Shown: positions 26,318-34,540 of the stretch, one piece after another
How positions within the stretch are numbered: position 1 is the first letter of the stretch
Layout: each line of letters begins with the position of its first letter
NCBI RefSeq assembly: GCF_006538745.1
Contig: NZ_BJLR01000013.1
Span: 124,001-188,000 of the forward strand
Source: Cellulomonas cellasea
GTDB lineage: Bacteria > Actinomycetota > Actinomycetes > Actinomycetales > Cellulomonadaceae
Reading direction: 5' to 3'
Length of the DNA stretch: 64,000 nucleotides
The notes under the pieces: generated by a model
Databases searched by the model: none
Seen by the model: only the letters and a program-made list of their open reading frames with translations
Told to the model about the DNA's origin: nothing
Made by a program: the position numbers and the translations under genes

Positions 26318-26357
26318 CAACGCACGTGAGTCAGCGCGTGAGCAACGCACGTGAGTC
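26318..26357 (+). repeat. Short direct repeat
   Basis: CAACGCACGTGAGTC occurs at 26318-26332 and 26343-26357, 25 bases apart, downstream of the XRE gene. Function unknown. Confidence 0.85.
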
Positions 26358-26382
26358 CCCGCTGGAGCGCCGCGCGTGCCTG

Positions 26383-27312
26383 TCAGTCGCCCTTCGGGGT
26401 CGCTGCTCTGTGTTCCGCGTCGTGCATGGTGTGGCCGGCGGTCGCGGCCCAGCTTGCGAGTAGTTGCAGCGCGTCCTGGGTGGGCGATCCTCGCTCGGCG
26501 GTGTAGACGAGCAGGCTCTGGCCGGGGTCGGCGGGCAGGGGGAAGGACTCGAAGGGCAGGTCGAGGTCGCCGACGACGGGGTGGTGCAGGAGCTTGATGC
26601 CGCTGGTGTGGATGCGGACGTTGTGCGCGGCCCAGCGGTGGCGGAAGTCCTCGCTGCGGGTGGACAGCTGGCCGATGAGGTCGGTGAGGTCGCGGTTGTA
26701 GGGGTCGCGGCCGGCCTCGGCGCGTAGCAGGGCGACGGTGTCGTTGGCGGCGCGGTCGTAGTCGCGGAAGAAGGCGCTCGCGCCGGGGTCGAGGAACACG
26801 AACCGGGCGGTGTTGGCCGGGTGTACCGGGTCGGCGAGGACCGGTGCGTACAGGGCAGCCCCGAGGCGGTTGGCGGTGAGCACGTCGAGCCGCCCGTTGA
26901 GTGCGAACGCCGGGGTACCGGCCATTGAGTCGAGGATCCGCTGGACGGTGGGTCGGACTCGCTGGCTGGCGGGCCGGCGCCGGGGCGCGCGGGTGCTGCC
27001 GGCGGTGCGCAGCAGGTCCTCCAGGTGCGCCCGCTCGGCGTCGTCGAGCTGCAGGGCGTGCACAAGTCCTTCGATGACGCTGTCGGAGACACCGGTGGCG
27101 TCGCCGCGCTCGAGCTTGGTCATGTACTCCGGGGAGATCCCGGCCAGGCTCGCGACCTCCGAGCGGCGCAGCCCGGGGACGCGGCGCCGGTCGCCGCCGT
27201 AGACGGGGAGCCCGGCCTGCTCGGGGCTGATGCGTGCACGGCGGGTGGAGAGGAACTCGCGGATCTGTGCACGCACGTCGCTGCGGACGTCGCGGTGCTC
27301 GTTCCCGGCCAT
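26383..27312 (-). CDS. XRE-family regulator with MmyB-like ligand-binding domain
   Basis: 309 aa. HTH at about residues 45-95 (GLRRSEVASLAGISPEYMTK, LERGDATGVSDSVIEGLVHA). The C-terminal domain (about 115-295, FALNGRLDVLTANRLGAALY, RHRWAAHNVR, RSEDFRHRW) is the MmyB/PAS-like fold that binds fatty-acid-type ligands. ATG at 27312; the ribosome site is weak. Such regulators are commonly divergent from short-chain dehydrogenases, as here; it should control the SDR pair. Confidence 0.88.
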   Translation of the reverse strand: MAGNEHRDVRSDVRAQIREFLSTRRARISPEQAGLPVYGGDRRRVPGLRRSEVASLAGISPEYMTKLERGDATGVSDSVIEGLVHALQLDDAERAHLEDLLRTAGSTRAPRRRPASQRVRPTVQRILDSMAGTPAFALNGRLDVLTANRLGAALYAPVLADPVHPANTARFVFLDPGASAFFRDYDRAANDTVALLRAEAGRDPYNRDLTDLIGQLSTRSEDFRHRWAAHNVRIHTSGIKLLHHPVVGDLDLPFESFPLPADPGQSLLVYTAERGSPTQDALQLLASWAATAGHTMHDAEHRAATPKGD

Positions 27313-27469
27313 GTCCTCGACTGTACGGGCGGCTCGAGGCGGCGCGGGGGTCCCTGTCAGTACCCCTCTCGCAGGGTCTCCCACGCGCCTGGTGACGCCT
27401 GGTTCCGTGGTGATGTCGCCGGCCCCACAGGGCGGTCGACCACCCCCACCACGGACGAAGGACTTGGAC

Positions 27470-28315
27470 ATGACGGAGAAGAACGTCTGGCTCATCACCG
27501 GCGCCGGCCGCGGCCTCGGCGTCGACATCGCGAAGGCGGCCCTGGCCGCCGGGCACGCCGTCGTCGGCACGGCCCGAGACGCCGCCGCGGTGACCGCAGC
27601 CGTCGGCGAGCACCAGGACCTGCTCGCCGTCGACCTCGACGTCACCGACCCCGCCGCCGCCCAGGCCGCCGTCGCCGCGGCCGTGCAGCGGTTCGGCCGC
27701 CTGGACGTCGTGGTGAACAACGCCGGCAGCTTCCAGGCGGGCTTCTTCGAGGAGATGACGCCCGAGGCGTTCCGCTCCCAGATCGAGACGACCCTGTTCG
27801 GGCCGGTGAACGTCACCCGCGCCGCCCTGCCGCAGCTGCGCGCGCAGCGCTCCGGCCTCGTGATGACGATCTCCTCGACCGCGGGCATCGCCTCACCGGT
27901 GGAGTTCACCAGCGCCTACGCCGCCTCCAAATTCGGCGTCGAGGGCTTCATGGAGGCCCTCGCCCCCGAGGTCGCCCCGTTCGGCATCACGACGATGCTG
28001 GTCGAGCCCGGGTTCTTCCGCACCGAGCTTCTCAGCCCTCAGTCCACGCAGTACGCCGCCCCCTCGATCGAGGACTACGCCGAGCGCGCCCGCCAGACCC
28101 TCGAAGCGTGGAAGGGGATGGACGGCACGCAGGGCGGTGACCCCGCCAAGCTCGCGCGCGCCCTCGTCCGGCTAGTCGCCCTCGACGAGCCGCCGGCCCG
28201 GTTCGCCGCCGGCGCGGACGCCGTGGCGCTCTTCGAGCAGAAGGCCAACCTGCTGCTCACCCAGGCCGCCGCGCACCGCGACCTGTCCGTCAGCCTCGCC
28301 CACGACGACGCCTGA
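27470..28315 (+). CDS. Short-chain dehydrogenase/reductase
   Basis: 281 aa classical SDR: cofactor motif TGAGRGLG (about 10-17), NNAG, catalytic Ser in TISSTAG and YxxxK in AYAASKFGVEGFM. C-terminal extension with LVEPGFFRTELL. GAAGGA upstream of the ATG at 27470. First gene of the XRE-linked module, 43 bases before a second SDR. Substrate unknown. Confidence 0.88.
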   Translation: MTEKNVWLITGAGRGLGVDIAKAALAAGHAVVGTARDAAAVTAAVGEHQDLLAVDLDVTDPAAAQAAVAAAVQRFGRLDVVVNNAGSFQAGFFEEMTPEAFRSQIETTLFGPVNVTRAALPQLRAQRSGLVMTISSTAGIASPVEFTSAYAASKFGVEGFMEALAPEVAPFGITTMLVEPGFFRTELLSPQSTQYAAPSIEDYAERARQTLEAWKGMDGTQGGDPAKLARALVRLVALDEPPARFAAGADAVALFEQKANLLLTQAAAHRDLSVSLAHDDA

Positions 28316-28358
28316 CAGCCGGGCGACCCAGCACCAGAACGCAGGAGGAGCAGTAGCC

Positions 28359-29123
28359 ATGACACCGAAGCTCACCGGCACCGTCGCACTCGTCACCGGC
28401 GCCAGCAGCGGCATCGGCGAGGCCACCGCCCGCCGGCTCGCCGAGGACGGCGCCGCCGTCGCGCTGGTCGCACGCCGCCGCGACCGCCTCGAGGCGCTCG
28501 CCGCCACCATCCAGCAGACCGGCGGCACCGCCCTGGTCGTGCGAGCCGACATCAGCGACCGCGCCCAGGCCGAGGCGGCCGTGCAGCAGACCGTCGAGCA
28601 GCTCGGCCGCCTCGACGTCCTGGTGAACAACGCCGGGCTGATGCTGCTCGGGCCCGTCGCAGGCGCGGACCCCGACCAGTGGGACCGGATGATCGCGATC
28701 AACACCCAGGGACTGCTCTACACCACCCACGCCGCGCTGCCGCACCTGCTGGCGGCCGCGGCCGACGGTGACCGGCAGGTCGCAGACATCGTGAACATCA
28801 GCTCCATCGCCGGTCGCGTCGCCACCAACGGCTTCGGCGTCTACAACCTGACCAAGTTCGGCGTGAACGGCTTCACCGAGGCGCTGCGTCAGGAGGTCAC
28901 CAAGCGGCACGTGCGTGTCGGAGTCCTCGAGCCCGGGGGCGTCAGCACCGAGCTCATGTCCCACAACACCGGCACGGTGCGCGAGGAGATCGACCACTTC
29001 CACGCCACCACCGAGGTCCTCGACCCGCAGGACGTCGCCGACGGCATCGCCTACATGGTCACCAGGCCGCGGCACGTCTCCATCAGCGAGCTGTGGGTCA
29101 TGCCGACCGACCAGCAGGTCTGA
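28359..29123 (+). CDS. Short-chain dehydrogenase/reductase
   Basis: 254 aa classical SDR: TGASSGIG (about 15-22), NNAG, Ser in NISSIAG and catalytic YNLTK. The tail VTRPRHVSISELWVMPTDQ matches the YdfG/serine-dehydrogenase-like group acting on small hydroxy acids or alcohols. AGGAGGAG is 9 bases before the ATG. Cotranscribed with the preceding SDR. Confidence 0.9.
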   Translation: MTPKLTGTVALVTGASSGIGEATARRLAEDGAAVALVARRRDRLEALAATIQQTGGTALVVRADISDRAQAEAAVQQTVEQLGRLDVLVNNAGLMLLGPVAGADPDQWDRMIAINTQGLLYTTHAALPHLLAAAADGDRQVADIVNISSIAGRVATNGFGVYNLTKFGVNGFTEALRQEVTKRHVRVGVLEPGGVSTELMSHNTGTVREEIDHFHATTEVLDPQDVADGIAYMVTRPRHVSISELWVMPTDQQV

Positions 29124-29669
29124 CCCGCGTCGCACAGCTGCGAGGGCGACGCCCGCACGTAGTTTGCTGGCCGGCCTCAGCAAGGTGGCTCCCGGACAAG
29201 ATCGGCTGCTCACGCGCGGTCAATCTGTCCCGCATCTCGACAGTTGTCGAGATGCAAGATAGTTCGACTAAACGGCACCGATAGTCTGACTACTGACACT
29301 GTCGAGACGCGGCCTACTTTGAAGATCCGCACCGTAAACATCAAATACGGAGTCCTGACAAACGAGCCCGCGGTGCTCGCCGCCCGGAGCAGCCGTCGCT
29401 GTGCTGCCGCTCCTTCACCGAGAGCCGTCAGGTCAGTGCGTGTTCGAGCGTCGACCGTTCCGCACCATCCACGACGCCGGGCATGCTCGCCAGGCGATGT
29501 CCCAGAGAGCCCAGCGCTGTCCTCGGGTCCAGCTAGGGCGTGTCTTCCGTCCACCTGAATGGTGAATGCGTAGGGCAGTTCCCACCGCCACGTGCAGCCC
29601 GTATCCGTCGTCGGGCAGAGGACGCACAGGACGCGGAAACGATAGGTCGGACTGGAGCGACCTGCCGCG
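29124..29669. other. Intergenic spacer without a convincing gene
   Basis: Contains the AT-rich repeat copies C1 and C2 at 29232-29340. The remaining bases to 29669 have mixed composition. The short open frames here are low complexity and lack ribosome sites. No terminator for the SDR operon is obvious. Confidence 0.6.
29232..29340 (+). repeat. Dyad-associated repeat, copies C1 and C2 in tandem
   Basis: C1: the arm GCATCTCGACA (29232-29242), two bases GT, then its exact reverse complement (29245-29255), continuing AAGATAGTTCGAC. C2: TGTCGAG (29300-29306), eight bases, TACTTTGAA, G, ATCCGC (29315-29330), then GCACCG-like and ATCAAATAC bases similar to copy A. C1 and C2 align to one another over about 35 bases, 55 bases apart. 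The local GC is far below that of the neighbours. Confidence 0.75.
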
Positions 29670-30932
29670 TCAGTCCGGCGTGACTCGGTAGGACAGCGTC
29701 ATCTGCCCGTCGGCCGACGCGGGCACGACATGGACGGACCACCCGGGCACGATCACCGTGGCGCCGAGCGGATCAAGAGCCTCCTCCTCCGCGCCGTCGA
29801 CGTCGGTCAGCAGGGCCGCCGCCGCGTTCAACCGGTCGAGCCCTTCGACGCTGATCTGGACCTCCCACCCGGTCGCCGCGTCACCGGAGACCGACAGGAG
29901 CCGACCCGGCGGCATGGGAACCACGTCGGTGGGAAAGTCGCCGGGCAGGCCGGACACGGCGACCTGCGGCGGGACGACGATCGTCCAGGGGCCGGTCAGG
30001 CCGGTGAGCGGTTCGCCGTCGCGCACGACGAGAGCGCCGTACGTGCCGGTCGGCAGCAGCTCGCCGCCGACCCCGTCGATCGTGCAGGTGACCAGGTCCA
30101 GAATGACCGTCTCGCGCAGCAGCCCGCTCGGTGTCCGGTCCCACGCGGCGTCTGCATTCGACTGACGCTCTCGCGGCAGGGTCGCCGTGGCAACCACCCG
30201 GTCGTCGTGGGTGACGAGCACGCGCACCCGTGCCAGGGCGGTCGGTGGGGCACTCTCCTCGCCTGCCGCGAGCCGCTGCTCGACCGACGTCCGGAGGCTT
30301 TCTACCGCCCCGGCGAGATCGTCGAGCACGCTCTGCTTGACCGCCTCACCGGCGTCGCGCTCTGCGAGCCGGTCGGAGTACGCCTGCTCGACCATCGCGA
30401 GTGTGTCCTGCATGGACGAGAGCTCGGTCGACGGCGGACCTGCGCCGTCCTCCGGCAGGGAGCTCACGACGTCCAGGTGCACCCTGCTCGATGCGAACGC
30501 GCCGAGCGGACGCGGCTGCGGCACCGACCTCTCCCTCGACTGCGCTGATGGGTCGGACCACACTGACGCGCGCATGCCGAGCGTCGGGTCAGGGGTGCCC
30601 AGCAGCGGTGCGATGTTCGATCCGCACTCACCGGGCGCCGCCGAAGGATCGGAGGGCAAGATGACGGGGGAGTCAAGGGTGGCGGCGTCACCTGGTGCCG
30701 TCGAGGGGTCGGCGGGCAGGACGATGCTGGCGTCTCGGGTGCCGGTGACGTACATCGCGCCGAAGGCGACGGCACCCGCGGTGCCCACCCCCACGGCTCC
30801 CACGGCACCGACGTGCACCGCACGACGCCGACGGGCGCGCGACCGCACCCGCGGGACGTCGACCGGCGGCGGACCGTCGGGATGGTGACCGTCCACCAGG
30901 TCGTGCAGGGCGGCGCTCAGGTCGATGGTCAT
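29670..30932 (-). CDS. Membrane-anchored protein partnered with an ECF sigma factor
   Basis: 420 aa. A short cytoplasmic N-terminus (MTIDLSAALHDLVDGHHPDG) and basic RSRARRRR stop-transfer are followed by one membrane helix (about 40-62, VGAVGAVGVGTAGAVAFGAMY). The large extracytoplasmic part is unfamiliar to me. The N-terminal layout matches the anti-sigma-like partners encoded after SigE/SigM-type ECF genes. Its ATG (30932) overlaps the sigma stop as ATGA, so expression is coupled. A role as anti-sigma factor is inference from this layout; no zinc HxxxCxxC motif is present. Confidence 0.75.
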   Translation of the reverse strand: MTIDLSAALHDLVDGHHPDGPPPVDVPRVRSRARRRRAVHVGAVGAVGVGTAGAVAFGAMYVTGTRDASIVLPADPSTAPGDAATLDSPVILPSDPSAAPGECGSNIAPLLGTPDPTLGMRASVWSDPSAQSRERSVPQPRPLGAFASSRVHLDVVSSLPEDGAGPPSTELSSMQDTLAMVEQAYSDRLAERDAGEAVKQSVLDDLAGAVESLRTSVEQRLAAGEESAPPTALARVRVLVTHDDRVVATATLPRERQSNADAAWDRTPSGLLRETVILDLVTCTIDGVGGELLPTGTYGALVVRDGEPLTGLTGPWTIVVPPQVAVSGLPGDFPTDVVPMPPGRLLSVSGDAATGWEVQISVEGLDRLNAAAALLTDVDGAEEEALDPLGATVIVPGWSVHVVPASADGQMTLSYRVTPD

Positions 30933-31462
30933 CGGGCCTCCTTGATGTCGACCGTGTCGGGACGCTCCGAGCTGGACACCGGACCCAGGACGTCCTCGAG
31001 CCGCCCGACGGCGTCGGACAGGTAGCGCTTGACGGTGCCCTCGGCGAGGCCGAGCCGCCGCGCGATCTCCGGGACGGTGAGGTCGTCGTAGAAGCGCAGG
31101 ACGACGCACGCACGCAGCCGGGGCCGCAACGAGGCGAGCGCCGACTCGACGCTGACCCGGTCGGCAGCAGCAGCCTCGGGCGACTCGACCTGCTCGGGCC
31201 GGGCGATCAGGTGCCGCACGCCGGTCCAGCGCTCACGGCGCCGGTGCCCGTCGAGGAAGACGTTCAAGATCGCGCGCCGCACGTACGTCTCGGCGGCGAC
31301 GACGTCCCGCAGCGGTCGGACCTGGCCGAAGCAGCGCACCAGCGCCTCCTGCAGCAGGTCCTCCGCCTCCGCACGGCTGCCCGTCAGGAGCGCCGCGTAC
31401 TGGGCGAGCGCGTGCCCGCGGACCTGCACCAGGTCGTCGAGCACCTCTTCCCACGCCGCCAT
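30929..31462 (-). CDS. ECF-type (SigE-like, actinobacterial SigM/E group) RNA polymerase sigma factor
   Basis: 177 aa. Region 2: HALAQYAALLTGSRAEAEDLLQEALVR and VRRAILNVFLDGHRRRERW. Region 4: RLRACVVLRFYDDLTVPEIARRLGLAEGTVKRYLSDAVGRL. No extra domain. Redirects RNA polymerase under envelope or other stress. ATG at 31462, with GGAGGG upstream. A TTGACC on the minus strand (31575-31570) with GATACT downstream hints at a promoter but is too closely spaced for confidence. Confidence 0.92.
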   Translation of the reverse strand: MAAWEEVLDDLVQVRGHALAQYAALLTGSRAEAEDLLQEALVRCFGQVRPLRDVVAAETYVRRAILNVFLDGHRRRERWTGVRHLIARPEQVESPEAAAADRVSVESALASLRPRLRACVVLRFYDDLTVPEIARRLGLAEGTVKRYLSDAVGRLEDVLGPVSSSERPDTVDIKEAR

Positions 31463-31930
31463 CGGCCCTCCACTCCCGAGTCTCGTAGTCCAGGACGACG
31501 AGGTACGGCGAATCGTTGGTCGCCCGTTCGGACGGCTCGGCAGGCCCCAAGTATCGACCGGAGATGTGCGGTCAAACCCATGGGGATGGACGGCCCCGCC
31601 CTCCGGCTGCGTGCCGACGAGCCCGTCGCGGGACCAGGTGAGCGTGCGCTGCTGTGGCCACGAGGGCCGTCCTCCCACGGGACCGAGGGTGACGGGACGA
31701 CGCCGTCACGAGCCGGTCGCCGACCCGGCCGCACGTCGCCCGGTGGTGCATCTCGCACGCTGACCCCCCGACAGCAGCGGCGTGCCGAAGGTGCGCTCGG
31801 TACGTCAGGGCCTGATGACGGACGTCAGCGCCCGCGTGGGTCGAGACCGGGTCCGACCCCCAGGGTGAGCCACTCGATGCAGATGGAGGCGCGCGTCCAG
31901 CCGCCCCCCACCAGGGCCCGTGGCATGCGC
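31463..31930. other. Intergenic spacer, nothing recognised
   Basis: Between the start of the sigma gene and the stop of the Rid gene, both leftward. Besides the likely sigma promoter region near 31540-31580 I see no gene, clear terminator or repeat. The open frames here are GC-rich shadows without ribosome sites. Confidence 0.5.
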
Positions 31931-32389
31931 CTACCCGGCGACCTCGAAGAGGCACTCGGTGACGATCGGCAGACCGCCTCGCAGCGAGACCGCGCCCAGG
32001 ACCGACCGGGTATGGACACCCGCGTCGCCGAAGACGTCGACGAAGAGCGTGGACAACCCATCGAGCACGAGGTGGTGCTCCGCGTAGTCCTCGGTCGCGT
32101 TCACGAACGCCTGGACCCGCACCACCCGTGTGACGCGGTCCAGCGAGCCGAGGAACTCGCGCACCACGGCGAGCACCTCCAGGCCGACGTCCCGAGCCAG
32201 TGCCATCCCGTCGGCGGTCGTGTGCTCGCGGCCGAGCTTCCCCGCGGTGTGCGGGTCGCTCGGCCCCTTGCCTGCGACGAAGAGCAGCGATCCCACCTGC
32301 ACGCAGTTCGTGTACGCGCCCTGCGGTGCGCTGACGTCCGGCAGGACGATCCCCAGCTCGTTCAGACGAGCCTCGGCGGACCAGCTCAT
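31931..32389 (-). CDS. Rid-family (YjgF/UK114) enamine/imine deaminase
   Basis: 152 aa. N-terminal LGIVLPDVSAPQGAYTNCVQ and GSLLFVAGKGP, and C-terminal HTRSVLGAVSLRGGLPIVTE with the conserved Arg, match the longer Rid subfamily. Family members hydrolyse reactive imines formed by PLP enzymes or amino-acid oxidases. It lies 91 bases downstream of the MFS gene in the glycosyltransferase/oxidase operon and fits as a scavenger of the imine a FAD amine oxidase would release. ATG at 32389. Confidence 0.88.
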   Translation of the reverse strand: MSWSAEARLNELGIVLPDVSAPQGAYTNCVQVGSLLFVAGKGPSDPHTAGKLGREHTTADGMALARDVGLEVLAVVREFLGSLDRVTRVVRVQAFVNATEDYAEHHLVLDGLSTLFVDVFGDAGVHTRSVLGAVSLRGGLPIVTECLFEVAG

Positions 32390-32480
32390 CGTCGGCTCCT
32401 TGCTCCGTTGCGACATGGACGGACGGTGCGCCCGGCCGGCGACCGGTGCCGAGACGCGGTCCGAGGTCTCTGGTGTGGCC

Positions 32481-33650
32481 TCATGACTGTCGACCAGGCA
32501 ACCAGCGCCAGAGCCAGAGCGCACCCCCGAGGCCGAGCACCCCCACCGAGCTGGCCGCAGCACCCGCCGTCGCGACACCGACGACACCCGCTACCACCAT
32601 CGGGCCGGACGACTGACCGATGCCCGTGACGAGGCGCCACCCGGCGAGGAAGGCCGCCCGCGCTGTCTCGGGCGCAGCGTCGACCCCGATCGTCATGACG
32701 GCTCCCGACGAGAGCCCGTTCCCGAGCCCCAGCAGCACCGCGACAGTCAGCACCCATGCCAGGCTCCCACCGAGCGGCAGGCACAGGAGCGAGACGCCCA
32801 TGATGATCATCGCGGGGACCACAGCAGCCCTGCGGCCATACCGGTCCATCACGATCCCGGCGACGTAGAACAGGCTCAGGTCGACAGCCGACGAGACGGC
32901 GAACACGAGGCTCACGACGCTCTCGGACAGCCCCAGCTCACTGCCCCAGATCGGGAGCAGCGCGTCCCGCGACGAGCGCACCAGCATCACCAGTGCGCCG
33001 CCCACTCCCAGGGTCGAGAACGCTCGTCCGAAACCCGGTTGCCACAGGGTGACCTTCGACCCGGGGTCCGCGCGAGACGCTTCTCCGGGAAGCACGAAGA
33101 CGTAGGTCGCGACCGCCGCGGCACCGGAGAGCGCCGCCGCCACCAGCAACGTCCACTCCATCGACACGACGGTGAGGAGCCCGGCTGCGAGCAGGGCACC
33201 GACGAGCGATCCACCCCGGAAGACCCCTCCCAGCAGGGCCAACGCCCGACCGCGGATCTTCATCGGGACCATGATGGCGAGGTAGCTCTGCCGTGCCACG
33301 GCGACGACGGCACCCGCGAGGCCCATCACGAACGCGGCGGCAAGCATGGCTTGAGGCGACCGCACGGCGGAGATGGCGACGATCGCCACCGTCTCGATCA
33401 GCAGTGCCACGGCCAGCGACCGACGGTCCCCGAGCCGTGAGACGACGACCGCGCTGGGCAGAGCGCCGACGAATCCGCCGACACTGAGCATCCCGACCAC
33501 GAGAGCGGCGTGCGCGGGCGTGGCTCCACGATCGATCGCGAGCAGGGCGAGGATCGGTGTGACGACACCCAGGCTCGCCATCGCCAGCGCGGCGGGACCG
33601 TAGACCGGTACGAGCAGCCGCTTCAGCCCTCCGCGGCCGTCGTCCCTCAC
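32481..33650 (-). CDS. MFS exporter of the glycosyltransferase/oxidase operon
   Basis: 389 aa with about 12 membrane segments; the MFS loop VVSRLGDRRSLAVALL lies between helices 2 and 3 and VMDRYGRRAAVVPAMI in the second half. Single-polypeptide drug/metabolite exporter type. GTG at 33650 overlaps the deacetylase stop (GTGA). Position at the end of the coupled operon suggests it exports the product. Confidence 0.85.
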   Translation of the reverse strand: MRDDGRGGLKRLLVPVYGPAALAMASLGVVTPILALLAIDRGATPAHAALVVGMLSVGGFVGALPSAVVVSRLGDRRSLAVALLIETVAIVAISAVRSPQAMLAAAFVMGLAGAVVAVARQSYLAIMVPMKIRGRALALLGGVFRGGSLVGALLAAGLLTVVSMEWTLLVAAALSGAAAVATYVFVLPGEASRADPGSKVTLWQPGFGRAFSTLGVGGALVMLVRSSRDALLPIWGSELGLSESVVSLVFAVSSAVDLSLFYVAGIVMDRYGRRAAVVPAMIIMGVSLLCLPLGGSLAWVLTVAVLLGLGNGLSSGAVMTIGVDAAPETARAAFLAGWRLVTGIGQSSGPMVVAGVVGVATAGAAASSVGVLGLGGALWLWRWLPGRQS

Positions 33651-34540
33651 CTGGGCGTCCCGGGCGCGCCCGCTGGCCCGTCGACGAGATCGCCGAACGA
33701 CTTCCCGGACTCGACGCAGAGTCGAGGGACGAGGAGCCAGGAGTCGTCCGCGGCGACGTCTCTACCCTGGGTCGTCACCGCGGCCCGGTAGCCCGCCGCT
33801 CGCACGGAGTCGACCACGGCGTCCGTGTGCCTGCCGAACGGGTAGGCGAAGAGGTCGACAGGAACGCCGAGGACGAACCTGAGCCGTTCTCTGTTCGACT
33901 CGACCTCGCTCGCGCACTGCTCGACGTCGATGAGGTCGAGGAACGGATGGGAGACGGTGTGGCCCCCGATCGTCGCCAGCGGGTCGGACGCGATCTCGTG
34001 CAGGTGGTCCCAGGTGAGGCCGTAGTCGGTCACGCTCTCTCGGTAGCGGGCCAGCGCGCCGTCGGCCGACTCGAGTCCGGCCGCCCACAGCAGGTCGTTG
34101 ATCGACCTCGCAGCCTGGACCGGGTCGTCACAGCTGATGGTCCGGGACCCGTCGGGGAGGCGGAGGTCGATCTCGCGGTGCGTCTTCACCAGGTCCTCGA
34201 CCACCAGGCTCACGTGGAACAGCGTGCGGTCCGGGTAGCCCGAGGTGACGAAGAGCGAGTACGGCGCGTGCTCGGACCGGAGCGTCGGCCACGCGTGGTC
34301 GTAGAAGTCGCGGTACCCGTCGTCGAAGGTGAGGGCCAGGCGGTCGCCCGGCGACGACGGGTCGTCGAGGAGCTCACCCAGGGACACCAGGTTCCATCCG
34401 GCCCCCCGGGCGTCGCTGATGAGCCGGAGGAGCTCGCTCTCGCCGATCTCCTGACGGGGCCGGCGGATCAGCCGCGCCCTCAGCTCGAGGTCGGGCACCA
34501 CGCTGTGCAGCATCAGGACCACCCGTCTGCCGTGCCTCAT
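33647..34540 (-). CDS. Polysaccharide deacetylase (NodB-type, CE4)
   Basis: 297 aa. Motif 1 LALTFDDGYRDF carries the catalytic and metal Asp pair; motif 2 IGGHTVSHPFLDL carries the metal-binding HxxxH. LFAYPFGRHTDAVVDSVRAAGY gives motif 3/4. No signal peptide (starts MRHGRRVVLMLHSV), so it probably acts in the cytoplasm, on a small N-acetylated glycoside rather than wall polymer. ATG at 34540 overlaps the upstream stop (ATGA). Confidence 0.88.
   Translation of the reverse strand: MRHGRRVVLMLHSVVPDLELRARLIRRPRQEIGESELLRLISDARGAGWNLVSLGELLDDPSSPGDRLALTFDDGYRDFYDHAWPTLRSEHAPYSLFVTSGYPDRTLFHVSLVVEDLVKTHREIDLRLPDGSRTISCDDPVQAARSINDLLWAAGLESADGALARYRESVTDYGLTWDHLHEIASDPLATIGGHTVSHPFLDLIDVEQCASEVESNRERLRFVLGVPVDLFAYPFGRHTDAVVDSVRAAGYRAAVTTQGRDVAADDSWLLVPRLCVESGKSFGDLVDGPAGAPGTPR

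Noticed and set aside
23308-29350. Complete prophage or integrative element after dnaB
   Set aside because: No integrase, transposase, phage structural or conjugation gene is present. Only composition change and repeats support past transfer.
29210-29627. Short open frames over repeat C and the following spacer
   Set aside because: No start signals, no conserved pattern, and they run through the dyad repeat.
31572-31955. 127-codon minus-strand frame in the sigma/Rid spacer
   Set aside because: Low-complexity GC-shadow sequence without ribosome site; overlaps the end of the Rid gene in another frame.
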